Below, piece by piece: positions 9,207 through 17,996 of a stretch of 64,000 nt of DNA. The position numbers were made by a program, and so were the translations under genes. Position 1 is the first letter of the stretch. The number at the start of each line of letters is the position of its first letter. Below the pieces are notes generated by a model. That model saw nothing but the letters and a program-made list of their open reading frames with translations. It did no database searches and was not told the DNA's origin. The DNA is from Parvibaculum sp. (GTDB lineage: Bacteria > Pseudomonadota > Alphaproteobacteria > Parvibaculales > Parvibaculaceae): the NCBI GenBank assembly GCA_030645235.1, contig JAUSMV010000012.1:496001-560000 (forward strand). The letters are read 5' to 3'.

Positions 9207-10663
9207 GCGTGAACAAAGCAACAGTCGCGGGCGTTGAAGTCTCGACCGATCATTGGATCAACGGCAAGCGCGTTAGTTCTGCCAAGCGGTTTACGAACAT
9301 ATCGCCGGTCGATGGCTCAGTGCTCTGCGAAGTGGCAGCCGGCGGCAAGGCCGAAGTTGATATGGCCGTTGAAGCGGCACGCAAGGCCTTTCCGGCTTGG
9401 GCGGCGCTCGGACCCAAAGGGCGTTTGCCGATTCTGAAAAAATTTGCCGAGGGCATCCGCGCGCGCGTCAATGAACTGGCGGCGGTGGAGACGATGGATA
9501 ATGGTTCGTTGCTTGTCGGCAATGTCATGCGCGTGGCCCCGCGCGCGGCGCAGAATATTGAATTCTTTGCTGAATGGGCGCTGACGCTTGAGGGCCATTC
9601 AATTGACTCACCCGAAGTCGTCAATCATGTGCACTATGATCCGGCGGGCGTTGCCGCGCTCATTACGCCGTGGAACGCACCTCTGATGCTCACCACATGG
9701 AAGGTCGGACCGGCGCTTGCTGCGGGGAATACCGTTGTCGTCAAACCGCCGGAATGGGCACCGCTGACATGCTCGCTGATGGCCGACATTGCGCATGCTG
9801 CCGGTGTGCCTGCCGGTGTGCTTAATGTGGTGCAGGGTATTGGCGAAGAGGCAGGCGATGCGCTCGTCAATCATCCTGATGTTGATCGCATCAGCTTCAC
9901 GGGTTCAACAGACACGGCCAAGATCATCGGGCAGGCGGCGGCGCGGTCGATCACGCCGATGAGCGCCGAGCTTGGCGGCAAGTCGCCTTTCATCGTTTGC
10001 GCTGATGCTGATCTCGACGCAGCCGCGCAGACGGTGGCTGCTCAATATATGAATGCAGGTCAGGTCTGCCTTGCAGGCACGCGCGTCATGGTGGAAAAAT
10101 CCATCGAAGCGCCGTTCCTTGAAAAAGTGCGAGGCGCTGCGGCTCACATGGTCGTCGGGGACCCGCGTGATAAGGATACACGCGTCGGGCCGCTCATTCA
10201 CAAAGAGCATTTCGAGCGCGTCGCGGGCTTTGTGGAGCGTGCCAAAGCGGACGGTGCTGTGCCGCTTTGGGGTGGCAATCGCGCGAATTTCGGTGAGCTC
10301 TATTTCGAGCCGACGCTTTTTGCCAATGTCGATCCGAAGCTCGAAATTGCCCAACGAGAAGTTTTCGGGCCTGTTTTGACATGGCAGAGTTTCAGTGACG
10401 ACGATGAAGTCATCGCACTCGCCAACGGCACCGATTACGGTCTCGCGGGTACGCTGTTCAGCAAGAACGAAAAGCGCGCCATGGCGATTGCCGATAAGGT
10501 GACAGCGGGCACGCTATGGGTAAATTGTTTCTTCATCCGCGATCTTGCTGCGCCGTTTGGTGGTGCGCGCAGTTCCGGTATTGGTCGTGAGGGCGGCACA
10601 TGGAGTTTCGATTTTTATTCTGACATAAAAAATATATCGGTCCGCAAAGGGTCGTTTGCCTGA
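9203..10663 (+). CDS. aldehyde dehydrogenase, HpaE-like (semialdehyde dehydrogenase)
   Basis: 486-residue NAD(P)-dependent aldehyde dehydrogenase. Visible catalytic residues are Asn159 (TPWNAP), Glu256 (SAELGGKSP) and Cys289 (NAGQVCLAGTR). The C-terminus (IRDLAAPFGGARSSGIGREGG then TWSFDFYSDIKNISV) resembles 5-carboxymethyl-2-hydroxymuconate semialdehyde dehydrogenase HpaE. Such enzymes oxidise the semialdehyde produced by proximal-type meta cleavage. It overlaps the monooxygenase gene by an ATGA junction. Its context with an extradiol dioxygenase and an FAH-family protein supports the dehydrogenase branch of a meta pathway, in contrast to the hydrolytic branch of bphD. Confidence 0.88.
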   Translation: MSVNKATVAGVEVSTDHWINGKRVSSAKRFTNISPVDGSVLCEVAAGGKAEVDMAVEAARKAFPAWAALGPKGRLPILKKFAEGIRARVNELAAVETMDNGSLLVGNVMRVAPRAAQNIEFFAEWALTLEGHSIDSPEVVNHVHYDPAGVAALITPWNAPLMLTTWKVGPALAAGNTVVVKPPEWAPLTCSLMADIAHAAGVPAGVLNVVQGIGEEAGDALVNHPDVDRISFTGSTDTAKIIGQAAARSITPMSAELGGKSPFIVCADADLDAAAQTVAAQYMNAGQVCLAGTRVMVEKSIEAPFLEKVRGAAAHMVVGDPRDKDTRVGPLIHKEHFERVAGFVERAKADGAVPLWGGNRANFGELYFEPTLFANVDPKLEIAQREVFGPVLTWQSFSDDDEVIALANGTDYGLAGTLFSKNEKRAMAIADKVTAGTLWVNCFFIRDLAAPFGGARSSGIGREGGTWSFDFYSDIKNISVRKGSFA

Positions 10664-10686
10664 AATAATCGGGGGAGGGAGCGGAT

Positions 10687-11589
10687 ATGGTTCAAATTAC
10701 TGAGCTTGGCTATATGGGCCTCGGCGTTAAAGATCTTGCTGCATGGAAAGATTATGCGGCGAAGATTTTGGGGCTTGAGGTATTCGATGAAGGCGAGGCG
10801 GGGCGGTGCTATTTCCGCATGGACAATTGGCATCATCGCTTCATCGTTGATGAAGACGGGCGCGACGATCTCAACTATCTCGGCTTTCGTGTTGCAGGCC
10901 TTGTCGAGTTTCGTCAGTTGCATAAGCATCTCACCGACAATGGCATCGCCGTGCACATTGGTTCTGACACGGAAGCTGCTGAGCGTCGCGTGCTTGAAGT
11001 CATGAAGCTGAAGGATTCAAGCGGCTTTCCGATCGAGATTTTTCACGGACCTCAGGTGCAGGCGGATAAGCCGTTTTATTCCGGTCGCCGAATGCACGGA
11101 AAATTCAAGACGGGCGATGGTGGTCTCGGCCATCTGATCCAGAAAGAAACTGTCGGATTTGACAAGACCCATGCCTTCTACAGCCTGCTCGGCATGCGTG
11201 GCGGTATCGAATATCGAATTCCTTTTCCCGGCGCGCCGAAGCCTTTTGATCTCATGTTTATGCATTGCAACGCGCGTGACCATACGGTGGCTTTCGGTCC
11301 GCCCGGCGACAAGCGTATCAACCATCTGATGCTCGAAGTCGAAAGCTTCGATGATGTCGGTCTTACTTATGAGATCGTACGGCAAGCAGGCATCCCCATC
11401 ACCATGATGCCGGGTCGCCATGCCAATGATCACATGTATTCGTTCTATTTTATGAATCCGTCGGGCTGGATGTGTGAAATCGGTTGGGGCGCGCGGGAGG
11501 CGACGTATCAGTCGGAATATTACCAGCGCGACACCTATGGTCATGAGCCTAACCAGGAGGTGATGAAGGGCGGCTTGATGGAGGTCTGA
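10687..11589 (+). CDS. second BphC-like extradiol catechol dioxygenase
   Basis: 300-residue two-domain type I extradiol dioxygenase. Fe(II) ligands are His149 (GLGHLI), His213 (INHLMLEV) and Glu264 (MCEIGWG), with His199, His245 and Tyr254 in the second sphere. It is only moderately similar to the bphC at 342-1223, for example in the metal-ligand loops and the C-terminal tail, so it is likely a paralog with a different substrate. A GGGAGGG ribosome site precedes the ATG. It should cleave the catechol made by the HpaB-type hydroxylase. Homoprotocatechuate pathways usually use HpaD enzymes here, so this assembly is a mosaic. Confidence 0.9.
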   Translation: MVQITELGYMGLGVKDLAAWKDYAAKILGLEVFDEGEAGRCYFRMDNWHHRFIVDEDGRDDLNYLGFRVAGLVEFRQLHKHLTDNGIAVHIGSDTEAAERRVLEVMKLKDSSGFPIEIFHGPQVQADKPFYSGRRMHGKFKTGDGGLGHLIQKETVGFDKTHAFYSLLGMRGGIEYRIPFPGAPKPFDLMFMHCNARDHTVAFGPPGDKRINHLMLEVESFDDVGLTYEIVRQAGIPITMMPGRHANDHMYSFYFMNPSGWMCEIGWGAREATYQSEYYQRDTYGHEPNQEVMKGGLMEV

Positions 11590-11641
11590 GTGACCTTGCA
11601 TGCCTTTGAACATCGTCTTCAAGAAGAGAACAGGGAAAGAA

Positions 11642-12472
11642 ATGTCTGTACTGAACGGTCCGCGCGAAGAACAGCGCCGCATCTTCTATCAGGGTACGCC
11701 GCATTGGGTAACAGTTGAAGGCGATGCATTGCGTCTGCCTGATGGTCGACGTCTTGCGGAGCGCGATGCTATCTATCTTGCCCCTTGCGAGCCGACCAAA
11801 ATCATTTGCATTCATCTGAACTATGATTCACGTCGCGTTGAGTTCAAAGCTCCCGCACTTGTGACGCCGACTTATTTCCAGAAGCCGCTCAGCACACTCA
11901 ACGTTCATCGTGGTTTTCTCAATCGTCCGGCTAACTGCAAATATCTGAACTATGAAGGTGAGATTGCCGCGATTGTCGGCAAGCCGATGCGCAATGTCGC
12001 GCGCAAGGATGTATGGGATCATCTGGCGGGTTTTGCACCGGCCAATGATGTGGGCGCACAGGATTTCCGCGATACAGATGCGGGCTCAATGTTGCGTGTT
12101 AAAGGACAAGACGGGTTTTGCCCTGTGGGTCCGGGTATTGTCCGCGGTGTCGATATCCGCGAGCAGTCGGTTCGTACTTATATCAACGGCAAGGTTGTGC
12201 AGGACGGCCCCGTCAGCGATATGACGTTCCCGATTGATTATATCTTTGCTGATCTGTCGCGCCACATCACATTCCTGCCCGGCGACATCGTTCTCACCGG
12301 TACGCCCGCGAATTCTCGGCCTATGAATCCGGGTGATGTTGTTGAAGTCGAGGTGACGAATATCGGCAAAGTGACCAATACGGTACAGGATGTGCCTGCG
12401 CCATCGCATAAGGTCGGGCATGAACCGACAGATACGGATGTTGTGCGCCGCGTTGCACTCGGTCAGTTCTAA
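11642..12472 (+). CDS. fumarylacetoacetate hydrolase-family protein, HpaG-like
   Basis: 276 residues from the ATG at 11642, which follows an AGGGAAAG site; an in-frame ATG at 11600 lacks one. The FAH fold is shown by KIICIHLNY, the metal triad Glu105 and Glu107 (YEGEIAAIVGK) and Asp136 (ANDVGAQD), and PGDIVLTGTPANS near the C-terminus. Members decarboxylate or isomerise 2-hydroxymuconate-type diacids (HpaG) or hydrolyse acylpyruvates. Being last in the monooxygenase-dehydrogenase-dioxygenase operon, decarboxylation or isomerisation of the oxidised ring-fission acid is the likeliest job. A strong terminator follows. Confidence 0.8.
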   Translation: MSVLNGPREEQRRIFYQGTPHWVTVEGDALRLPDGRRLAERDAIYLAPCEPTKIICIHLNYDSRRVEFKAPALVTPTYFQKPLSTLNVHRGFLNRPANCKYLNYEGEIAAIVGKPMRNVARKDVWDHLAGFAPANDVGAQDFRDTDAGSMLRVKGQDGFCPVGPGIVRGVDIREQSVRTYINGKVVQDGPVSDMTFPIDYIFADLSRHITFLPGDIVLTGTPANSRPMNPGDVVEVEVTNIGKVTNTVQDVPAPSHKVGHEPTDTDVVRRVALGQF

Positions 12473-12544
12473 AGGCAAAGCCACCGGTCGCATCACGGCG
12501 ATTGCGTTAAAGTTGTTCTGTTGATGGATTGATGACGATTGAGT

Positions 12545-12576
12545 AGCAACGGGACCGGTTGGTCCCGTTGCTTTGT
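12545..12576. terminator. bidirectional Rho-independent terminator
   Basis: A perfect 12-bp stem AGCAACGGGACC / GGTCCCGTTGCT with loop GGTT (12545-12572) is followed by TTTGTTGTTT on the plus strand. It sits between the plus-strand FAH gene and the convergent minus-strand SDR gene, so it can serve both. Confidence 0.85.
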
Positions 12577-12583
12577 TGTTTAC

Positions 12584-13369
12584 TCAGCGCGGCGGCATGC
12601 GGATCGCGCCGTCGAGCCGGATGGCCTGACCGTTGAAGTAGCTGTTACGGACGAGCTCCAAAACAAAGCTGCCGAATTCGTCCGGGCGGCCGAGGCGCTT
12701 GGGAAAGGGGACCGACGCTGCAAGGCTGTGCAGGACTTTTTCCGGTGCACCGAGCATGGGCGGCGTGGCGAAGATGCCGGGCATGATCGAATTGACGCGG
12801 ATGCCGAGGTCCATCAGGTCACGCGCCATCGGGAGCACGAGACCGTTGACACCTGCCTTGCCGGAGCCGTAGCCGATCTGGCCGACCTGTGCGTCTTGTG
12901 CGGCGGCGGACGACGTCAGCGTGATGACGCCGCGCTCGCCGTCTTCGAGGGGTTCAAGCGATGCCATGCCCAAGGCGCAGAGTGAGGCCATGCGGTAGGA
13001 GGCGACGAGAATGCCTTTGATTGAAAATTCGTAGAGATCGGTCGGATAGCGGATGAATCCACCATTCTCCTTATCGCGCCCGACCGTCTTCATGCGACCG
13101 CGCGAAATCTGGGCACAGTGAACGAGGATGCGCTCCTGACCTTGCGCCTTGCGTGCCTTGTCGAGGCCCGCGATCACGCTGTCTTCGTCAGTGATATCCA
13201 CTTTGCAGAAGAGTGCGCCGATTTCTTTGGCGGCCTCCGTGCCTTTTTCCTCGTTGATGTCAAAGATTGCGACCTTCACGCCTGCGCCCACAAGCGCTAA
13301 GGCGCTGGCTCGGCCGAGGCCTGAAGCGCCGCCTGTGACGACGGCAGATGTTGATTTGTCGATGAACAT
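12584..13369 (-). CDS. short-chain dehydrogenase, 3-hydroxyacyl-CoA dehydrogenase type II-like
   Basis: 261-residue classical SDR. Visible motifs are the cofactor loop TGGASGLGRA near residue 12, the acidic FDINEE after strand 2 that favours NAD(H), a catalytic Ser in TLTSSAAAQD and YGSGK 13 residues later. The usual NNAG segment reads VHCAQIS here, an unusual replacement. The overall pattern resembles HSD10-type 3-hydroxyacyl-CoA dehydrogenases, which could oxidise hydroxyacyl-CoA side-chain intermediates. It lies 41 bp downstream of another SDR in the same direction, and an acyl-CoA dehydrogenase is divergent. Function beyond SDR is inferred. Confidence 0.82.
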   Translation of the reverse strand: MFIDKSTSAVVTGGASGLGRASALALVGAGVKVAIFDINEEKGTEAAKEIGALFCKVDITDEDSVIAGLDKARKAQGQERILVHCAQISRGRMKTVGRDKENGGFIRYPTDLYEFSIKGILVASYRMASLCALGMASLEPLEDGERGVITLTSSAAAQDAQVGQIGYGSGKAGVNGLVLPMARDLMDLGIRVNSIMPGIFATPPMLGAPEKVLHSLAASVPFPKRLGRPDEFGSFVLELVRNSYFNGQAIRLDGAIRMPPR

Positions 13370-13410
13370 TTTTGTCTCCCTCTTCGTTTTTTAGTTTTGG
13401 TTTGGAAATG

Positions 13411-14247
13411 TCAGAGAATATAGCCGTCGCCTGTGGCGCGCACGGTGATGTCACCCAATGACACGCCCCAGGGTTGGTTGATGGCGGTAATGACAGCGTC
13501 TGCGATATATGCTGGATCGAGTGCCGCATATTGCGGGTTGTTCGGGTCGCGCAGCTCCGGTGCGTTGCTGCCTTCGGCGAGTGCAGCCATGGTGCTGCCA
13601 TAGCTTACCACGTTTTGCCCCAGAATGCCGACAATCGCATCTCGGTTGATGATGCCCGTGCCGAGACCTGTGCCTGGTACGCCCGTTGGTTTGATGATCG
13701 TGACTTTGATCTTGCCCTGCGTTTCGACGCGGAGTGACTCTGACAGGAAGTTCACCGCTGATTTTGTTGCGCCATAGACGCCTGCGCCGACAACCGGAAA
13801 GTTGCCGTAGATGGATGAGAGGTTCACGATATGGCCACGGCCTTGCCGCATCATCTGGTCATAGACGGATGTGATGCCGTTCAGCACGCCTTTGATGTTG
13901 ACGTCGATGCAGCGCGACCACGCGTCGTGCGCGGCTTCGTGGTCGGCGTAAAAAGCCAATGGCATAATGCCTGCATTATTGACCATTACGTCGATGGCAC
14001 CGTGGTTTTTGATGGCATGCGCCGCGACAGATTTCATTTGTTTGAGATCGGCGACGCTCGCGACAGTATAGGACGCGGAGCCGCCCTGCGTTGTGATGCT
14101 TTTCACCGTTTCGATGAGGGTCGTTTCGTCAATGTCGGCGCAGACAATCTTGCCGCCCAGCGCCGCTGCTTTTTGGGCGATCAAGCGACCGAAGCCGCCA
14201 CCTGCACCGGTGATCACGATCACTTTGTCTTTGATGAAGTTCGTCAT
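13411..14247 (-). CDS. short-chain dehydrogenase/reductase
   Basis: 278-residue classical SDR with TGAGGGFGRL (cofactor loop), CADIDE (NAD-favouring acidic residue), VNNAGIMP, catalytic Ser in NLSSIYG and YGATK 13 residues downstream. A C-terminal extension beyond about residue 230 is unlike the minimal fold. The start has a good AGAGGGA ribosome site. It is first in a two-gene minus-strand unit with the HSD10-like SDR and divergent from the acyl-CoA dehydrogenase across about 200 bp that should hold both promoters. The substrate cannot be predicted; a role in alcohol or hydroxyacyl oxidation of aromatic side-chain products is a guess from context. Confidence 0.82.
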   Translation of the reverse strand: MTNFIKDKVIVITGAGGGFGRLIAQKAAALGGKIVCADIDETTLIETVKSITTQGGSASYTVASVADLKQMKSVAAHAIKNHGAIDVMVNNAGIMPLAFYADHEAAHDAWSRCIDVNIKGVLNGITSVYDQMMRQGRGHIVNLSSIYGNFPVVGAGVYGATKSAVNFLSESLRVETQGKIKVTIIKPTGVPGTGLGTGIINRDAIVGILGQNVVSYGSTMAALAEGSNAPELRDPNNPQYAALDPAYIADAVITAINQPWGVSLGDITVRATGDGYIL

Positions 14248-14446
14248 TTCGCTTCCCTCTGCCGTTTTTGGAACTCTATCAAGTTCGGGACGGGGGGCCA
14301 GAGTGATGAAAGGGTTTCCCTTGGGTCAATTTCGGGTGAATCCGGCTTTCGGTGCCGATTACCTTACGTTCTTTGTGTTTCGTTTTTGCCGTTGAGGCGT
14401 TACCTTGCGGGCACCAGAACAAGAAGCAACAAAGATAGGGAACGTC

Positions 14447-15694
14447 ATGTCCGATTTGGATTCAGACCTGTTTAATCTCGCTATGTCAGAGAAAGCAAAG
14501 CCTCTGATGGCGGCAGTGCAAAAGCACATCAAAGAAAATGTCGAGCCGATCACCGAAGAATATTACCGGTTGAACGAGCAAAAGGCTGATCGCTGGAGCT
14601 GGCATCCGCGTCAGCTTGAGCTGATCGAAGGGGCAAAGAACAAAGCCAAAGAATCCGGCCTGTGGAATTTCTTTCTGCCGGATTCGGAAATCGGCTCGGG
14701 CCTCACCAATCTTGATTATGCCTATATCGCGGTTGAACTCGGCAAGTCGCCGCTCGCATCAGAGTCACTCAATTGCAGTGCGCCGGACACGGGCAATATG
14801 GAAGTGCTGGAGCGCGTCGGCACAGAAAAGCAGAAGAAACAGTGGCTTGAACCGCTGCTCAATGGTGACATCCGTTCGGCTTACGCCATGACGGAACCTG
14901 ATGTGCCAAGTTCGGACGCGAAGAACGTGCGCACGAGCGCCGTGCTGGACGGCAATGAATGGGTCATCAACGGCGAGAAGTTCTACATCTCCGGTGCGGG
15001 CGATCCGCGCTGCAAAATTATGATCGTCATGGTGCGCACAAGTCCTGACGCTGCACCGAGCAAGCAGCAGTCGCAGATCCTCGTGCCGACCGATACGCCC
15101 GGTGTTGAGATTCTCGAAGGCATGCAGGTGTTCGGCAAGGATCACGCGCCGCATGGTCATATGCATATCCGTTTCAACAATGTGCGTGTGCCCAAAGAGA
15201 ACATTCTGCTCGGAGAAGGCCGTGGCTTTGAAATCTCTCAGGTCCGCCTCGGACCTGGCCGTATTCATCATTGCATGCGTTCGATCGGCAAAGCCGAAGT
15301 GGCGCTTGAGCTGATGGTGAAACGCTCCGCGACACGCGAAGCCTTTGGCAAGCCCATCGCCAAGCTCGGTAAGAACATGGAAGTGATTTCGCGTGCGCGT
15401 ATCGAAATTAACGCGATGCGTCTTGCTGTGTTGCAGGCGGCGAAAGCTATGGACGTGCTCGGCAACAAAGAAGCCCGCGTCTATGTGAGTGCCGTCAAAG
15501 CTATGGTGCCGGAAAAGGTTTGCCTCATCATCGATCAGGCGATCCAGATGCATGGTGCGGCCGGTATTTCGCAGTGGACGCCGCTTGCGGGTATGTATAC
15601 CGACATGCGCCATCTGCGCTTTGCTGACGGTCCCGATGAAGTCCATCACATGGTCGTTGGTCGCGCCGAAATCCAGAAATATGACCTTTGGTAA
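14447..15694 (+). CDS. acyl-CoA dehydrogenase family protein
   Basis: 415-residue flavoprotein of the acyl-CoA dehydrogenase superfamily, resembling the ACAD10/11-like group. Visible are AYAMTEPDVPSSDAKN (flavin and substrate loop), the middle beta domain with NGEKFYISGAGDPR, the C-terminal helical domain with RSATREAFGKPIA, and RFADGPDEVHHMVVGRAEI at the end. The ATG at 14447 follows AGATAGGGA; an upstream in-frame start is less likely. It would introduce a double bond in an acyl-CoA and pass electrons to ETF. It is a single gene ended by a strong hairpin, divergent from two SDR genes that could act with it in beta-oxidation. Confidence 0.88.
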   Translation: MSDLDSDLFNLAMSEKAKPLMAAVQKHIKENVEPITEEYYRLNEQKADRWSWHPRQLELIEGAKNKAKESGLWNFFLPDSEIGSGLTNLDYAYIAVELGKSPLASESLNCSAPDTGNMEVLERVGTEKQKKQWLEPLLNGDIRSAYAMTEPDVPSSDAKNVRTSAVLDGNEWVINGEKFYISGAGDPRCKIMIVMVRTSPDAAPSKQQSQILVPTDTPGVEILEGMQVFGKDHAPHGHMHIRFNNVRVPKENILLGEGRGFEISQVRLGPGRIHHCMRSIGKAEVALELMVKRSATREAFGKPIAKLGKNMEVISRARIEINAMRLAVLQAAKAMDVLGNKEARVYVSAVKAMVPEKVCLIIDQAIQMHGAAGISQWTPLAGMYTDMRHLRFADGPDEVHHMVVGRAEIQKYDLW

Positions 15695-15717
15695 AACTGC
15701 GTTGATCTGAACACATG

Positions 15718-15758
15718 AAGCCGCCGCATGGGGAAACTCATGCGGCGGCTTTTCTTTC
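15718..15758 (+). terminator. Rho-independent terminator
   Basis: A perfect 13-bp stem AAGCCGCCGCATG / CATGCGGCGGCTT around the loop GGGAAACT is followed by TTCTTTC. It lies 23 bp after the acyl-CoA dehydrogenase stop. Confidence 0.85.
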
Positions 15759-15945
15759 GGTTAGTCCGGTATTTTCGGGGCTTGCACGGTGACAGCGGAG
15801 AGGTTTTGGCGGGTTGAGGGCGAGACGGGTTTTCGATGGGCGTCGCGAAACCTGATGATATGTGGTGTGTTTCTATAAGGTTTTACTTGAAGCGGCGCGG
15901 CTCAAATGGTCAATATCCTGTAGGTCAAAACAGGGGGTTGGTCTC

Positions 15946-16416
15946 ATGGCGACAATGTCAAAATTTTCAACTTTTTCGAAAGCGGTTCTTCTTGGTGCCG
16001 CCTTTGTGCTTGGTGCTGTTCAAGTGACGGAAGCGCGGAATGGCATGGATATCTTTCCGGTTGAACCGGTTTTGAAGATGACGGGCAAAGATGGTGAGCG
16101 ACTTGACGGAACAGTCGCCTTCTATTTTGGCAATACACCGCACCCACCGGTTTTGGAGCATTTGGGGAATTACACGACCAACAAAAAGACTAATTCAGTC
16201 AATAAGTCAGATGTTGAGGCCTGCAATTGGGTCTTGCTTTCTGCACTGCTCTCGCTTCAGCAGCGGGCAAAGAATGAGGGCGGGAACGCTGTCATCAATA
16301 TTAAGAGCTACTACAAGAAAGACGAGCAGTCCTACGACAATGAATTTGAATGTCATGCGGGGGCTTTTGTTGCAGGTGTTGCACTCAAAGGTGATGTCGT
16401 AAAGCTGAAGAAGTAA
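15946..16416 (+). CDS. secreted protein of unknown function (often mislabelled excinuclease subunit)
   Basis: 156 residues from the ATG at 15946 (AGGGGG eight bases upstream). The N-terminus (FSKAVLLGAAFVLGAVQVTEA) is a signal peptide ending near residue 30. The mature part has VAFYFGNTPHPPV, TNKKTNSVNKSDVEACNWV, a long helix ALLSLQQRAKNEGGNAVINI and ECHAGAFVAGVALKGDVVKL, with two cysteines that may form a disulfide. This pattern is shared by small periplasmic proteins of RcsF/YbjQ-like fold that databases often call excinuclease ATPase subunit, a name with no support in the sequence. It stands 64 bp before the aryl polyene operon, but a link is not shown. Confidence 0.72.
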   Translation: MATMSKFSTFSKAVLLGAAFVLGAVQVTEARNGMDIFPVEPVLKMTGKDGERLDGTVAFYFGNTPHPPVLEHLGNYTTNKKTNSVNKSDVEACNWVLLSALLSLQQRAKNEGGNAVINIKSYYKKDEQSYDNEFECHAGAFVAGVALKGDVVKLKK

Positions 16417-16480
16417 TGCTTCTTTTGAAGTGCCGCGAGGTCATGCGACCGGAGCCTGTCCGGTTGAGGGGAAGGAACCT

Positions 16481-17209
16481 GTGAACTCTGCCATCTATGT
16501 CGAGTCCTGGGCCGCTATGATTTTGCGTGGACCCGATGCGGAACCGCGTCGGTTGGGTCAATGTAAGGACGAAAGCGTGATCCCGGCGGGTCATCGCCGT
16601 CGCTTGGGTTCCTATGGCCGCATGGCTGTCACCTGCGGATTGAGTGTTGCCGGTGCTGACAGTTCCGATCTGGTTTTTTGTTCGCGCTATGGTGATGTTG
16701 ACCTCGCCTACGGACTTCTGAAATCGCTGGCGGTGGGTGAAATTTTGTCTCCGGCAGCGTTTTCTTTGTCTGTTCACAATTCTGTGCCCGGTGTCATGGA
16801 TCTCGTGCGTAAAAGTCGCGTCGGCCACACGGCGATTGCGGCAGGCGCACAGAGTCTGTCGGCAGGACTTGCGGAAGCTTGGGCAAAACTTGCGGCCAAG
16901 CCTGAACAGACCATCACGCTTGTTTTTGCCGAAGGAGAGTTGCCGCCTGACCTCAAGCCCTTTTCCGAGGTGCAGGGATATGGTCTCGCACTTGCTATGA
17001 CGCTTTCGGCGACGAATTCAAATCAGGCACTTGGCCAATTCAGCTTTGAGAGTATTGGCGATGGCAGAGCTGCATCGGCGGATATGACGTCAGAGGAGCT
17101 AGCCGGAAAGATTGCGTTCTTGCTGGATGCCTCTGAGCGCCGCATTGATCCGCTGCACTGGCGCTCACGCGGGCTTGAATGGTCATTTTCAGCCTGCACA
17201 GATGCGTAG
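16481..17209 (+). CDS. apeC: aryl polyene chain-length-factor-like ketosynthase subunit (ApeC)
   Basis: 242 residues from the GTG at 16481 (GGGGAAGGAA upstream). This is the short N-terminal-half ketoacyl-synthase-like family (Ketoacyl-synt_2) with FSLSVHNSVPGVMDL in place of the active-cysteine nucleophile elbow, so it cannot condense by itself. In characterised aryl polyene systems this subunit pairs with the ApeO ketosynthase as a KS/CLF heterodimer that sets chain length. It is first in a 17-gene operon whose order matches apeC-apeR, and it overlaps apeD by 8 bp. Identity follows from family plus gene order. Confidence 0.85.
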   Translation: MNSAIYVESWAAMILRGPDAEPRRLGQCKDESVIPAGHRRRLGSYGRMAVTCGLSVAGADSSDLVFCSRYGDVDLAYGLLKSLAVGEILSPAAFSLSVHNSVPGVMDLVRKSRVGHTAIAAGAQSLSAGLAEAWAKLAAKPEQTITLVFAEGELPPDLKPFSEVQGYGLALAMTLSATNSNQALGQFSFESIGDGRAASADMTSEELAGKIAFLLDASERRIDPLHWRSRGLEWSFSACTDA

Positions 17210-17996
17210 TCCCAAACAAGCATCAAGGCCTGAACAAGCTTGGCGTCTTGTCTGGACGGGGCTCGCCTTTGTGCTGTTCGGACTTGGCGGTCTTGCTCTG
17301 ACGCTGACGGCTTTTCCGCTCATTAATTTTCTTGTGCGTGATCCGGAGCGTCGCGCAGCGCTGGCGCAGGGGCTGGTGCATCGCGCCTTCCGTCTGCATG
17401 TGCGCTATATGACCTTGTTTGGTGTCATCAGCGTGACGATGATCGGAGCCGAAAAATTGGCGAGCGACAAAGGGGTGTTGTTTGTGTCGAACCACCCCTC
17501 GTTGCTCGATGTCGTCTTGCTCATGTCTGCGATGAAACGTGCACAATGCATCGTTAAGGCTGATATTTGGGATAATCCGTTTATGCGCGGACCCGTGACG
17601 GCGGCGGGTTATATCCGCAATGACGGTAATGCCGAGCAGCTCGTTGCTGATTGTAGCCGGGACCTCGCAGCAGGTAAGAATATCGTCATCTTCCCCGAAG
17701 GGTCACGGACTGTGCCCGGCGTGCCTATGAAATTTCAGCGGGGCGTCGCCAATATAGCCATTCGGTCAGGCGCCCCGATCCGCCTGATTACCATTGAGTG
17801 CGTGCCTCCTTCACTGATGAAGGGGCAGAAGTGGTACCAAATTCCACCTGTGAGGTCGCATTTTACGATTACGGTTCACGGGCTCATTGAAATGAACAGG
17901 TTTATGAGCGACCTTAGCCCATCTGTAGCAGCTCGCCACCTCAACGCGTATCTGGTCGAGCAATTTAAGGGGGCAATTGATGTTGAGCGGACTTGA
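17202..17996 (+). CDS. apeD: 1-acylglycerol-3-phosphate-type acyltransferase (ApeD)
   Basis: 264-residue membrane-associated PlsC-family acyltransferase. A hydrophobic segment near residues 15-35 (LAFVLFGLGGLALTLTAF) is followed by the acyltransferase motif SNHPSLLD (HX4D) and the phosphate-binding FPEGSRT. The ATG at 17202 overlaps the apeC stop; a longer reading from 17112 would lie inside apeC. In aryl polyene clusters this gene is thought to attach acyl groups to the lipid anchor. The next gene, an ACP, overlaps its end. Confidence 0.87.
   Translation: MRSPKQASRPEQAWRLVWTGLAFVLFGLGGLALTLTAFPLINFLVRDPERRAALAQGLVHRAFRLHVRYMTLFGVISVTMIGAEKLASDKGVLFVSNHPSLLDVVLLMSAMKRAQCIVKADIWDNPFMRGPVTAAGYIRNDGNAEQLVADCSRDLAAGKNIVIFPEGSRTVPGVPMKFQRGVANIAIRSGAPIRLITIECVPPSLMKGQKWYQIPPVRSHFTITVHGLIEMNRFMSDLSPSVAARHLNAYLVEQFKGAIDVERT

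Noticed and set aside
14765-15649. 294-residue minus-strand frame opposite the acyl-CoA dehydrogenase
   Set aside because: Shadow frame without ribosome site or motif.
15946-16416. Excinuclease ATPase subunit name for the small secreted protein
   Set aside because: There is no ATPase motif, and a signal peptide is present.
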